Numbered from the stretch's first letter, positions 35,111-44,275 are shown. The stretch is 64,000 nt of DNA from Stenotrophomonas terrae (GCF_001431465.1 NZ_LDJJ01000006.1:62001-126000); one strand, 5' to 3'. Program-made: numbers and translations. Notes: generated by a model not told the origin, from the sequence alone.

Positions 35111-38100
35111 TCATGGCGCGAGGATGTCGGCGGAATCGCCCTCCTCGCCGATCAGTACGGCATTGGCCCAGTTGGCGCAGACCTGGGACGGCTGGCTGCC
35201 CTGCGCGCCCAAGGTGCGCAGGCTGAGTTTGGACAGACCGCGGATGTCGAGCTCGGGCTTGACCACACCCGGTGCTTTCACAAAGCCGCTGTCATAGAGC
35301 AGGCGGTCATCGCCCCAGACCTGGAACTGCAGGCCACCGGCCTGACGGCATTGGTCATCGACACCCAGATCGGCGCGCAGCGTCTTCCACTGGCCCTTCA
35401 AGTTCATGTCGATGCGGCTCTGCGCACCGACGCCGAGACCGCGGCGGAACTGCAAGCCGTTCATGCGCATTGGCACTTCAGCGGCGAACGAACGGTCGGC
35501 ATGCACCTGGGCGGCCAACACGGCCGGCAGCGGCAGCTGGGAGAGGTATAGCTGCCGCGCCGGCCGCTCGGCCGTTTGCTGCTCGAGGATATGGAAGGTG
35601 GACAGTGCAATCGGGCCAACATCGCGCGGCTGCAGTGCATCCACTGCACGTGCGCTGTTGCTCTGCGCTGCGGTCACCATCGGATCAGCACCACTTGCGC
35701 CATCGCCCTCCGGGCTCTGCACGCTGAGCACGCGGAAGCGCAGCAGGCGACCGGCGTGGGCCGGGAAGTCGATGCGCTGCAGTTCCTGCTTCAGCTGCAG
35801 GTGACCGCTGGCAATCGGCTTGCCCCACTCACCATTGCTGTCGGCCATGTAGATTTCATAGTCACGCACCTGGCCATGCTTCCAATGCTGGTCGTTGCGC
35901 GGCGCCAGCTCGATGCCGTCGATCAGCTTGCGCTCGCCAAAGCCCACCACCCATTCGTGGGCACCGGTGCGGATGGCCTGGTTGCGTACGCTGCGGAACC
36001 AAGTCGCCGGATCGTCGTCGAATGCGTTTTCCAGCGGATGGCCGGGCTCTTCGGCCGGGCGGTTGACCACCAGCAGGCTGTCGGAGGGCAGCGCGCGGCC
36101 CAGCTCTGGCGCGTTCGGGAAGGCATCGTCGGCCAGCGCGGCGGCTACCGGGAAATCCAATTGCAGTTTCAGTGGCGCACGGATGTCCTGGCTGACAGTA
36201 CGCACATGCAAGGTGCCTTTGCGCTCACCAGCATCGAAGTACCAACCTTCTGCTGCGGCCTGCAGCGCAGCGGCATCAGCCAGCTGCGGCAGCGCGCGAC
36301 CATCCTGCTGCACCGCCTTGGGCGCGCTGCGGTTGAGCACGCGCAGACCATAGCGGCGCTGCGCCAGCTGGCCCTGGTACTCGCCCTGCACCGGCGCGAT
36401 CTCGACCTGCACCGGGCCACTGCCCTGCGCCGGTGCCTGCACGCGGATCTGCTGCGTGCTGGATTCGCCCTTCTGGTAACGGCGGGTGCTGCCATCGTCT
36501 TCGTACAGCGTGTAGCTGGACTCGCCCTGCGGATACAGATCGAAGCTCACTTCATCCAACGGCTTTTCGCCGTCGAACAGCATCTCCGGATACATCGGCA
36601 GGATCGCACCGGCACGCACGAATACCGGCAGCGTCGCCAGCTCGACCGGGCGATCCAGCTGCCGGCCTGCGGCACCAGCCTGCAGATGGCGGCCATCCCA
36701 ATAGTCGTACCAACCGCCGGCAGGCAGATGGATGTCGCGGCGCCAGCCACGGCTTGCCGCCTGGCTGCGGTAGACCGGCGCAACCAGCAGATCGCGGCCG
36801 AGCAGGAACTGGTATTTGTAGGTTTCATCCTGCGCATGCGGGTCCTGCGGGTTGTCCCACATCAGCCCGCGTACCGGCGGTGCACCACTCTGTGCGGCCT
36901 CGTGCACCAGCCCGTACATATACGGGGTCAGGCGCATTTTCAGCTTGAGGTAATCGCGGTTGATCGAGCGATAGGGTTCGTCGAACCACCACGGGTGCTT
37001 GCGCGCGTTCGACGACCAGCCGGACATGCCCATCAGCACCGGCGTGAAGGTCTTCCACTGCAGGTCGCGGGTGAAGGTTTCAGCGCTGCCACCGAAGATC
37101 GCATCGACATCGCCGCTGGCGTAGGCCATGCCGGACAAACCGGAACCCACCAGGGTCGGTACGTGCCAGCGGATGTAGTCCCAGCTGCTGCTCTGGTCGC
37201 CGGTCCACGCCACCGCGTAGCGCTGGATGCCAGCCCAACCCATCACCGTCCACAGGAACGGGCGCGAGTCGGAATTGTTGAGGATGCCGTCGAAAGCCTG
37301 GCGGTTGGCATCCATCGCGAACTGATAGCCCTGGCCGGTCCAGGCCACGTCCAGCTTCTGCACGCGGCTGCCGGCCTTGCCCACTTCCCAGGCGATCTTG
37401 TCGACGCCGTTCTCGGTCCACAGACCGGTCTTGAAGCCGTACTTGGCCAGCCCCTGCGCGGTTTCCGGCAACTGCTTGTAGCCGCAGCCGTAACCATCAT
37501 TCGGCAGGATCCAGCCACCGGGCATATCGTATTCGCGGTATTTGGCGGCAACGCTGTTGACCACATCGATGGTGGTGCCGGTGGGGCCATCGCTCCAGCC
37601 TTCGGGCACGCTGCCGGGCTTCTTGATGTTGTCGCCGTCGTTGTAGCAATCGGCATCGCCATAGGACAGCGCCCAGCGCGCGACCATGTTCGGCCGCCCG
37701 GTCAACTGCGTATAGCGCTCCAGCAGCCGCTGCAGATCATTGCCTACGAAGTAATACGCGTCGAAGCGGTCTTCGCGGTGCAGCAGCGTGGCCTGGTCGG
37801 GCTGGCGCAGGTCGTAGCTGCCGTCGCTCCAGGTATTGCGCAACATGCCCCAGCCGCGCGAACTGAGCAGCATCGGTGCCGGGCTCGGGCGGTCACCCTC
37901 TTCCCAGCCACCGGAATAGGAAACTTCCAGCTCGCGGCCCTTGAACTGGAAACGGCCGTTCTGCTGGCCGCCACCGTAGAACGCCTCATCGGCCTGCGAG
38001 GACAGCACCTGCACGGTTTGTTCGGCAGCCAGATCCAGCGGCTGCTGTTCCTGCCACAGCGGTACCGTCTTGCCGCCGTCCAGCCGCTCCAGGCGCAGCT

Positions 38101-38473
38101 GCAAGGGCTGGCGCTGCACATGCAGGACCAGCGCCGGGGTACGCACGCGGATTTCCTGCGCGTCTTCCTCCAGCTGTGCCTGCACCGGCTGTACCGGCTG
38201 CGGCAGCACGATGGGGGCCGCCTTGTCACCGGCCCCGCTCAACTTGCCGTTGCGGCCGGCCTGCACGTGCACGATGTCGTTGGCCAACACCTCGATGCGC
38301 AGGGTGCTGCCGTTGTCACTGCGCACGTCCCAGGCGCGTACGCCGTCGCGGCCATCACTGGCAGCGACCGAGCGCAGGTTGCCGATGGGCTCGGCCTGTG
38401 CGGTCACTGCCGGCAACAACAGGGCCGAAAGCAGAGCCAGCAACAGCGGCGATTGACGAACGCAGTGTTCCAC
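35111..38473 (-). CDS. GH31 glycoside hydrolase with F5/8-type and NPCBM domains, probable alpha-N-acetylgalactosaminidase
   Basis: 1120 aa from a GTG with GGAGG seven bases upstream. A signal peptide (MEHCVRQSPLLLALLSALLL, cut near AQA) exports it. An N-terminal beta-sandwich (30-250) precedes the GH31 barrel (about 260-600). The likely nucleophile is Asp375 in QKLDVAWTG and the likely acid/base is Asp426 in AWTGDQSSSWD. A C-terminal beta domain follows. An F5/8-type (CBM32-like) domain lies around 800-935 (NAFDDDPATWFRS). An NPCBM domain is at about 970-1115 (GLQFRRGLGVGAQSRI). The attached domains and the GalNAc operon point to alpha-GalNAc rather than glucose; alpha-glucosidase or galactosidase activity is the alternative. 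Confidence 0.88.
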   Translation of the reverse strand: MEHCVRQSPLLLALLSALLLPAVTAQAEPIGNLRSVAASDGRDGVRAWDVRSDNGSTLRIEVLANDIVHVQAGRNGKLSGAGDKAAPIVLPQPVQPVQAQLEEDAQEIRVRTPALVLHVQRQPLQLRLERLDGGKTVPLWQEQQPLDLAAEQTVQVLSSQADEAFYGGGQQNGRFQFKGRELEVSYSGGWEEGDRPSPAPMLLSSRGWGMLRNTWSDGSYDLRQPDQATLLHREDRFDAYYFVGNDLQRLLERYTQLTGRPNMVARWALSYGDADCYNDGDNIKKPGSVPEGWSDGPTGTTIDVVNSVAAKYREYDMPGGWILPNDGYGCGYKQLPETAQGLAKYGFKTGLWTENGVDKIAWEVGKAGSRVQKLDVAWTGQGYQFAMDANRQAFDGILNNSDSRPFLWTVMGWAGIQRYAVAWTGDQSSSWDYIRWHVPTLVGSGLSGMAYASGDVDAIFGGSAETFTRDLQWKTFTPVLMGMSGWSSNARKHPWWFDEPYRSINRDYLKLKMRLTPYMYGLVHEAAQSGAPPVRGLMWDNPQDPHAQDETYKYQFLLGRDLLVAPVYRSQAASRGWRRDIHLPAGGWYDYWDGRHLQAGAAGRQLDRPVELATLPVFVRAGAILPMYPEMLFDGEKPLDEVSFDLYPQGESSYTLYEDDGSTRRYQKGESSTQQIRVQAPAQGSGPVQVEIAPVQGEYQGQLAQRRYGLRVLNRSAPKAVQQDGRALPQLADAAALQAAAEGWYFDAGERKGTLHVRTVSQDIRAPLKLQLDFPVAAALADDAFPNAPELGRALPSDSLLVVNRPAEEPGHPLENAFDDDPATWFRSVRNQAIRTGAHEWVVGFGERKLIDGIELAPRNDQHWKHGQVRDYEIYMADSNGEWGKPIASGHLQLKQELQRIDFPAHAGRLLRFRVLSVQSPEGDGASGADPMVTAAQSNSARAVDALQPRDVGPIALSTFHILEQQTAERPARQLYLSQLPLPAVLAAQVHADRSFAAEVPMRMNGLQFRRGLGVGAQSRIDMNLKGQWKTLRADLGVDDQCRQAGGLQFQVWGDDRLLYDSGFVKAPGVVKPELDIRGLSKLSLRTLGAQGSQPSQVCANWANAVLIGEEGDSADILAP

Positions 38474-38535
38474 CTTGCCTCCAACCCGTTCAACGGGCGT
38501 TTCGAAACCGAGTGCGCCGACTCTAGGGCAGTAAA

Positions 38536-38762
38536 TCGAAAGATGTCAACAAAATGAAAGCCAAAAGTAAGTAAGATTTCTTACAAACGAAAGATGGTGC
38601 GGAGCAACACCTTTCATATCACCCAGCTGACTGTATTCATTGCTGCGAAAGCGTTTCGCGAGAAACCTTTCGCTTGGGACGGTTCTCAGGCAGGCAAAGC
38701 CGCTGAATTATTTTCTTTCGTTTTACTTTCGCTATTTGACATTTCGAAAGAAAAGAAAGATC
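38536..38762. promoter_or_regulatory. Predicted AgaR operator region, divergent GalNAc promoters
   Basis: The 315 bases between the divergent arms (38474-38788) are AT-rich relative to the window and contain many TTTCG/CGAAA motifs: 38536-38540, 38588-38592, 38646-38672 (GCGAAAGCGTTTCGCGAGAA then CCTTTCGC), 38712-38733 (TTTCTTTCGTTTTACTTTCG) and 38741-38760 (ATTTCGAAAGAAAAGAAAGA). Spaced TTTCG-like repeats match the type of site known for E. coli AgaR and other DeoR-family repressors. The positions next to the agaS start fit repression of the rightward arm, and those next to 38540 fit the leftward arm. Confidence 0.65.
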
Positions 38763-38788
38763 GTGCGCTGGCCAATCAGGAATCACAC

Positions 38789-39943
38789 ATGGATGCCACC
38801 CTGCTTCACGATCTGACCGCCTGGCAGCGCCTGGGCGGAGCCGATACCGCTACCGAAATCGCCCAGCAGCCTGCGCTGTGGGAAACCCTTGCCGCCGATC
38901 TGCAACAGGCCAGCACGCGCCTGCAGGCCTTCCTCGGCCAGCGCCTGTCCGACCCACGCCAACGGGTGATCTTCACCGGTGCCGGCAGCTCGGGTTTCAT
39001 CGCCGAGATGGTGGCCGACAGCATCAACGCGCAGTGGCCGGCCGAAGTGCGCGCCGTGCACACCACCAGCCTGCTCACCCACCCAGGGCTGTATCTGCAG
39101 CGTGACCGCCCGACCCTGCTGGTGTCGTTCGGCCGCAGCGGCTCCAGCCCGGAAAGCGTTGCCGCCGTCGACCGCGTCCGCGCCGACGTCGACGATGCCC
39201 GCTTCCTCGACATCACCTGCAATGCCGACGGCGAACTGGCCCGCCGTGGCGCCGGCCGCGACGACACCTGCACGTTGCTGATGCCGGCCGCCAGCTGTGA
39301 CCGCGCCTTCGCCATGACCAGCAGCCTGAGCTGCATGCTGCTGACCGCACTGACCGTATTCGACAGCGCGCCCTGGGCCGAACGCGTACAGCGCCTGCAG
39401 CAGCTTGCCGCACTCGCGCGCCAGGGCCTGGGCAACTGGGATGCAGCGGTCGCCGCTCTCGCTGCGCAGCCGTACAACCGCGTTATCTACCTGGCCAGTG
39501 GTCCGCTGGAAGCGCTGGCCCGCGAGGCTGCGCTGAAGGTATTGGAACTCACTGCCGGCCGCGTGCTGGCACTGGCCAATACGCCGCTGGGTTTCCGCCA
39601 CGGCCCCAAGTCCACGCTCAATGATGAAACCCTGGTCGTCGTGCTGCGCAGCGCCGAGCCGCTGTCGCGTCGCTACGAGCAGGACCTGCTGGAAGAACTG
39701 CGCGGTGATGGCGTTGCCGGCAAGGTATTGTCGATCGGCCCGCATTCTGACCTGGGCATCCATGACGACTACACCATGTCCGTGCCTGCCCTGCCCGACA
39801 GCTGGCTGGCACCGGTGTGGCTGCCGTTCGCCCAGCTGTACGCACTGCAGCGCTCGGCCGCACTCGGCCTGACGCCGGACAATCCGTTCCCGGACGGAAC
39901 CGTCAACCGCGTCGTCAAGGGCGTCACCATCCACCATGGCTGA
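38789..39943 (+). CDS. agaS: Galactosamine-6-phosphate deaminase/isomerase AgaS (SIS domains)
   Basis: 384 aa from MDATLLHDLTAWQ; a longer frame to 38594 crosses the operator region. Two SIS domains are visible: FTGAGSSGFIAEM and VSFGRSGSSPES in the first, and YLASGPLEALAREAALKVLE with LGFRHGPKS in the second. AgaS converts galactosamine-6-phosphate to tagatose-6-phosphate and ammonia in GalNAc catabolism; glucosamine-6-phosphate deaminase-like GlmS domains are the nearest alternative. It is the first gene of the rightward arm and overlaps agaK by eight bases. Confidence 0.92.
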   Translation: MDATLLHDLTAWQRLGGADTATEIAQQPALWETLAADLQQASTRLQAFLGQRLSDPRQRVIFTGAGSSGFIAEMVADSINAQWPAEVRAVHTTSLLTHPGLYLQRDRPTLLVSFGRSGSSPESVAAVDRVRADVDDARFLDITCNADGELARRGAGRDDTCTLLMPAASCDRAFAMTSSLSCMLLTALTVFDSAPWAERVQRLQQLAALARQGLGNWDAAVAALAAQPYNRVIYLASGPLEALAREAALKVLELTAGRVLALANTPLGFRHGPKSTLNDETLVVVLRSAEPLSRRYEQDLLEELRGDGVAGKVLSIGPHSDLGIHDDYTMSVPALPDSWLAPVWLPFAQLYALQRSAALGLTPDNPFPDGTVNRVVKGVTIHHG

Positions 39944-40886
39944 TACCCGCGCCCCAGCCTGTTACGGCATCGACATCGGCGGTACCAAGATAGAACTGGT
40001 GGCCTGCGATGCCGCCTTGCAGGTTGTGTGGCGCAGACGCATCGCCACGCCGCAGGGGGACTACAACGGCTTCCTGCAGGCAGTGGAAATGCTGGTGGCC
40101 GAAGCCGACGCCGAACTCGGCCAACGCGCCGACGCCATCGGCATCGCCCTGCCAGGCGTGCGCGAACGGCGCAGTGGCCGCCAGCTCAGCGCCAACGTCC
40201 AGGCACTCACCGGTCAATGTGTCAGCGCCGACCTGCAGGCGCGCCTGCAACGGCCACTGCACTTCGGCAACGACCTGCAGTGCTTTGCCTTGTCGGAGGC
40301 ACACGGCGGTGCGGCTGACGGTTACGCCAGCATGTTTGGCGCCATTCTCGGCACCGGTGCGGGCGGCGGTTACTGCCTGCACGGCAAGCTGGTCGGCGGT
40401 TTCAACGGCCTGGCCGGCGAATGGGGCCACTGGAGCGTGCCGGCCGATCTGCTGCAACGCCATGGCCTGCCGCTACTGGAATGCGGCTGCGGCCTGCGCG
40501 GCTGCGTGGAGCGCTATGTCTCCGGCAGCGGCGTGGCAATGATCGAACGCCACCTGGGCGGCACCGCCGCCAACGCCAGCCAGGTCATCGCCCTGGCTGA
40601 AGCCGGCGATGCCCGCGCCATGCAGGCGCTGGACATCCACCGCGACCTGCTGGGCCACAGCTTCGCCGCGCTGATTCTGGCGCTGGACCCGCACGTGATC
40701 GTGCTGGGCGGTGGCCTGTCGCAATACGCACCGCTGTACCAGCAACTCCCCGCAGCCATCGCTGCACATCTGTTCAATGGCGTGGAAGTGCCGCCGATCG
40801 TGCCACCGCGCTTCGGCGATGCCGGCGGTGCACGTGGCGCCGCCCTGCTTGCCTGCCAACCCGCTTACCTGATTCCCGGAGCCTGA
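39936..40886 (+). CDS. agaK: N-acetylgalactosamine kinase AgaK (ROK family)
   Basis: 316 aa cytoplasmic sugar kinase. It has the ATP-binding YGIDIGGTKIELVACD, the catalytic-Asp region HFGNDLQCFAL, GTGAGGGYCLHGKLVGG, and the ROK zinc site LECGCGLRGCVERYVSG (CxCGxxGCxE). It resembles NagK-type N-acetylhexosamine kinases. Between agaS and the deacetylase operon it should phosphorylate imported GalNAc to GalNAc-6-phosphate. It overlaps the end of agaS, and agaZ starts two bases after its stop, consistent with one transcript. Confidence 0.9.
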   Translation: MADTRAPACYGIDIGGTKIELVACDAALQVVWRRRIATPQGDYNGFLQAVEMLVAEADAELGQRADAIGIALPGVRERRSGRQLSANVQALTGQCVSADLQARLQRPLHFGNDLQCFALSEAHGGAADGYASMFGAILGTGAGGGYCLHGKLVGGFNGLAGEWGHWSVPADLLQRHGLPLLECGCGLRGCVERYVSGSGVAMIERHLGGTAANASQVIALAEAGDARAMQALDIHRDLLGHSFAALILALDPHVIVLGGGLSQYAPLYQQLPAAIAAHLFNGVEVPPIVPPRFGDAGGARGAALLACQPAYLIPGA

Positions 40887-40888
40887 CC

Positions 40889-42223
40889 ATGTCACCGCTG
40901 CAATCCCTGCTTGCCTCTCATCGCCAAGGCCACAACGTCGGCCTGTACAGCGTCTGCTGCAGCAACGAACAGGTGTTGCGCGCGGCAATGCACGTGGCCG
41001 CCCGCCACGGCACCGTGCTGCTGATCGAAGCCACCTCCAACCAGGTTGACCAGTTCGGCGGCTACACCGGCATGACCCCGCCGCAGTACCGCGCCTATGT
41101 GGAAGCACTGGCCGATGAAGAAGGCTTCCCGCATGCGCGGTTGATCCTGGGCGGGGACCACCTCGGCCCGAATGCCTGGCAGAAGCAGCCAGCCGCCGAA
41201 GCCATGGCCAACGCGCGCGTGCTGATCGACGCTTATGTCGCTGCCGGCTTCCACAAGATCCACCTGGATTGCAGCATGTCCTGCGCCGACGACCCGACAC
41301 CGCTGCCCGACGCCACCGTCGCCGCCCGTTCGGCCGAGCTGGCGCGTATTGCCGAAGCCACTGCCAAGGCCATGGGCCTGCCGCCGCCGGTTTATGTGAT
41401 CGGTACCGAAGTGCCGATCCCCGGTGGCGAAGCCTCGCTGGCAGGCGGCCTTGCGGTGACCACGCCAGCCGCCGCCGCGCAGACCCTGGCCATCCACCAG
41501 CAGGCGTTTGATACGCCGGATCTACGCGATGCCTGGCAGCGCGTGATTGCGATGGTGGTGCAACCGGGCGTGGACTTCGACCACAGCAGCGTGCACGAGT
41601 ACGACGCCGCTGCAGCCAGTGAACTGGCTGACTTCCTGGAACAGCAGCCGCGCATCGTGTTTGAAGCGCACTCCACCGACTACCAGCGCGAATCCGGCCT
41701 GCATGCGCTGGTGCGCGATCACTTCGCCATCCTCAAGGTTGGTCCGGCGGCGACGTTCGCCTACCGCGAAGCCTTGTTCGCGCTGGCCGCGATTGAAGCC
41801 GAACTGTTGCCCGCAGCGCAGTGCTCCAAGCTGCCGCAGATACTGGAACAGGTGATGCTGGCCAAGCCGAAGAACTGGCAGGCGCATTACCACGGCGATG
41901 AAGCCACGCTGCGCCTGTTGCGCTCCTACGCCTTCAGCGACCGCTGCCGCTACTACTGGGGCGAGCCGGTACTGCTGCAGGCCGTGCAGACGCTGTTTGC
42001 CAACCTCGAACAACACGCCCCGCCGCTGGTACTGCTCAGCCAATACCTGCCGGGCCAGTATCTGGCCGTACGCGAAGGCCGGCTGGCTGCCACGCCGGCA
42101 GCGCTTGTGCAGCACCGCATCGGCCAGTGCCTGGACGAATACGCGCGCGCCTGTAGTGCCAACCAGGCAGGTACTCGCAAGCAAAGCGAAAGTTCGCATG
42201 CCGCGAACCTTGCGAACGGTTAA
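40889..42223 (+). CDS. agaZ: AgaZ/GatZ/KbaZ-family protein, probable D-tagatose-6-phosphate 4-epimerase
   Basis: 444 aa, PF08013-type. It has GLYSVCCSNEQVLRAAM, LLIEATSNQVDQFGGYTGMTP, LILGGDHLGPNAWQ, FHKIHLDCSMSCADDPTPL and VIGTEVPIPGGE, the hallmark segments of GatZ/KbaZ. In enterics this protein is described as the non-catalytic partner of a class II tagatose-bisphosphate aldolase, but no Y subunit or tagatose-6-phosphate kinase gene is in this cluster. GatZ homologues from some bacteria have been reported to epimerise tagatose-6-phosphate to fructose-6-phosphate. I infer that role here. The C-terminal tail after about residue 420 looks unstructured. Confidence 0.85.
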   Translation: MSPLQSLLASHRQGHNVGLYSVCCSNEQVLRAAMHVAARHGTVLLIEATSNQVDQFGGYTGMTPPQYRAYVEALADEEGFPHARLILGGDHLGPNAWQKQPAAEAMANARVLIDAYVAAGFHKIHLDCSMSCADDPTPLPDATVAARSAELARIAEATAKAMGLPPPVYVIGTEVPIPGGEASLAGGLAVTTPAAAAQTLAIHQQAFDTPDLRDAWQRVIAMVVQPGVDFDHSSVHEYDAAAASELADFLEQQPRIVFEAHSTDYQRESGLHALVRDHFAILKVGPAATFAYREALFALAAIEAELLPAAQCSKLPQILEQVMLAKPKNWQAHYHGDEATLRLLRSYAFSDRCRYYWGEPVLLQAVQTLFANLEQHAPPLVLLSQYLPGQYLAVREGRLAATPAALVQHRIGQCLDEYARACSANQAGTRKQSESSHAANLANG

Positions 42224-42255
42224 TCTCCGCTTTCAAACGCACACGAGAGCTGACC

Positions 42256-43032
42256 ATGCGCAATACCCGTCCCCGCCGACAACAGATCCTGCAGCGCCTG
42301 ATCGACCAGGGCAGCGTGCAGGTCGCCGAACTGGTGGATCAGTTCGGCGTGTCGGCGGTGACCATCCGTACCGACCTGGGCCACTTCGAGGCGCAGGGTC
42401 TGGCGACGCGCACCCACGGTGGCGCCACGCTGGTACGCATGCCGCCGCAGGAGCAGGACATCCACGAGAAAGATGCGCTGAACCTGTCACTGAAGGAATC
42501 CATCGGCATGCGCGCCGCGCAGCTGGTGCAACCCGGCGACAACATCATCATCGACTCCGGCTCCACCACCATGACCCTGGCCCGGCACCTGCGCGATCAC
42601 CGCGATGTCACGGTGATGACCAATGGTTTGAACATCGCCTGGGAGCTAGCCAATGCGCCGGCCGTCAATGTGCTGCTGACCGGCGGCCTGCTGCGCAAGC
42701 AGTCACTGTCGCTGCAGGGCAGCCAGGCCGAAGCCAGCCTCACCTCGTACAGCTTCGACACCTTGTTCCTTGGCGTCGATGGCCTGGACCTGCAGTTCGG
42801 CCTGACCACCCATGACGAAGCCGAAGCCCGCCTCAACCACCGCATGGTGGAGCGCGCGCGCCGCATCGTGGTGCTGACCGACGCCTCCAAATTCGGCCGC
42901 GTCAGCCTGCACCGCATCGCCCGCCTCGACCAGATCCACGCCATCATCACCGACCCCGGCATCGACGAGGCAACCCGCGAAGGGCTGCAGCGGCAGGGCA
43001 TCGAAGTGATCACCGCCGAGCCACCGCTATGA
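42256..43032 (+). CDS. agaR: DeoR-family repressor AgaR
   Basis: 258 aa. The N-terminal helix-turn-helix has RRQQILQRLIDQGSVQVAEL followed by VDQFGVSAVTIRTDL, the standard DeoR start. THGGATLVRMP marks the linker. The C-terminal sugar-phosphate sensor domain has IIDSGSTTMTLARHL, VMTNGLNIAWEL and the ligand loop LFLGVDGLD, with EAEARLNHRMVERA near the end. It is inside the operon it probably represses, relieved by a GalNAc-derived sugar phosphate. Its stop overlaps the start of the deacetylase gene (ATGA). Confidence 0.92.
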   Translation: MRNTRPRRQQILQRLIDQGSVQVAELVDQFGVSAVTIRTDLGHFEAQGLATRTHGGATLVRMPPQEQDIHEKDALNLSLKESIGMRAAQLVQPGDNIIIDSGSTTMTLARHLRDHRDVTVMTNGLNIAWELANAPAVNVLLTGGLLRKQSLSLQGSQAEASLTSYSFDTLFLGVDGLDLQFGLTTHDEAEARLNHRMVERARRIVVLTDASKFGRVSLHRIARLDQIHAIITDPGIDEATREGLQRQGIEVITAEPPL

Positions 43033-44141
43033 CCGATACCCGCAGCCTGTACGGCCGCATTCTCACCCCGCTGGGCTGGCGCCGCGGCCACGTCCATTTC
43101 GACCAGCAGCTGCGCACGCTGGAGGTGGACGATCACGCCGGTGATGGCGGCGAGCTACCGATCATCCTGCCCGGCTTCATCGACCTGCACGTGCATGGCG
43201 CTGCCGGCGTGGACCTGATGCAGGGCGGCGATGTCGCCCGTCGCATCGCCCACACCCACGCCCGCTATGGCACCACCACCCTGCTCGGCACCACCATGAC
43301 CGCCGAGTACGGCGAGATCGAAAACGCCCTGCGCGGTGTGGCGCAGGTGATGGCAACGCCGGATGCAGATGCCGCGCAGATCATCGGCGTGCACCTGGAA
43401 GGCCCTTTCATCAGCCCGCAGCGGCTGGGCGCGCAACCTCCGCGCACGCTCGAAGCCACGCTGGAATCGGTGCAACACCTGCACGCACTGGCACCGATCA
43501 AGGTACTCACCATCGCACCGGAGATTGGCCAGCACACCGCCTTGATCCCGGCCTTGGCGGCGATGGGCATCCGCGTGCAGATCGGCCACAGCGCCGGTAC
43601 TTATGAAGATGCAGTGGCCGCACTGCAGGCCGGTGCCAGCGGCTTCACCCATCTGTTCAACGGCATGACCGGTGTTGATCACTACAAGCCCGGTATCGCT
43701 GCCGCGGCCTTGGCGCATGCCGAGTACGCCGAACTGATTCCCGATCTGCAGCACGTGCACCGTGGCGCCATCCGCATGGCCGTGCGCGCGATCCCGCGCC
43801 TGTATGCGGTCACCGACGCCACCGCCGCCACCGGCATGCCCGATGGTGAGTACGCCTTGGGCGAACAGCGCGTGCACAAATGCATGGGCTGCGTGCGGCT
43901 TTCGACCGGCTCGCTGGCCGGCAGCGCACTGACCATGGACCAGGCGCTGAGAAATCTGGTCGATGTTGGGCTGGAACTGGCCGACGCCTCGCAGCGTGTT
44001 TCCACCATCCAGGCCGATTATCTGGGCCTGGAAGACCGCGGCCGCATCGCCCCCGGCCTGCGCGCCGACATGGTGGTGCTGGACCCGCAACTGCAACTGC
44101 AACAGGTATGGATAGCCGGCCATCCGGTCGACCCGAACTGA
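43029..44141 (+). CDS. agaA: N-acetylgalactosamine-6-phosphate deacetylase (AgaA/NagA family)
   Basis: 370 aa amidohydrolase that frees acetate from GalNAc-6-phosphate. The metal and catalytic residues are all visible: LHVHGAAG, GVHLEGPFIS (Glu), IGHSAGTYED (His), GFTHLFNGMTG (His) and VTDATAATGMPDG (catalytic Asp). The length is close to NagA. The substrate is taken as GalNAc-6-phosphate because of AgaS, AgaK and AgaZ in the same operon; GlcNAc-6-phosphate is the alternative. It overlaps agaR by four bases. A SMAG pair separates it from the transporter gene. Confidence 0.9.
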   Translation: MTDTRSLYGRILTPLGWRRGHVHFDQQLRTLEVDDHAGDGGELPIILPGFIDLHVHGAAGVDLMQGGDVARRIAHTHARYGTTTLLGTTMTAEYGEIENALRGVAQVMATPDADAAQIIGVHLEGPFISPQRLGAQPPRTLEATLESVQHLHALAPIKVLTIAPEIGQHTALIPALAAMGIRVQIGHSAGTYEDAVAALQAGASGFTHLFNGMTGVDHYKPGIAAAALAHAEYAELIPDLQHVHRGAIRMAVRAIPRLYAVTDATAATGMPDGEYALGEQRVHKCMGCVRLSTGSLAGSALTMDQALRNLVDVGLELADASQRVSTIQADYLGLEDRGRIAPGLRADMVVLDPQLQLQQVWIAGHPVDPN

Positions 44142-44151
44142 CCCGCCATAT

Positions 44152-44250
44152 GTAGTGCTGAGCCATGCTCGGCAGCTCTCCCTTCAGGCGTCCACATCGC
44201 CAGAAAGCGCCGCACAAACGCGCAGCAAGCCGAGCATGGCTCGGCACTAC
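44152..44250. repeat. Head-to-head SMAG pair
   Basis: GTAGTGCTGAGCCATGCTCG plus GCA at 44152-44174 and GCCGAGCATGGCTCGGCACT plus AC, ending at 44250, facing each other across about 53 bases. Such a pair can fold into one long hairpin. It sits inside the operon, just upstream of the transporter gene. Confidence 0.85.
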
Positions 44251-44275
44251 AAAACCCCGCCCCAGGAACGCGCCG

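Noticed and set aside
35576-38557. 993-codon open frame on the plus strand
   Set aside because: It is antisense to the GH31 gene, whose domains and catalytic motifs are clear.
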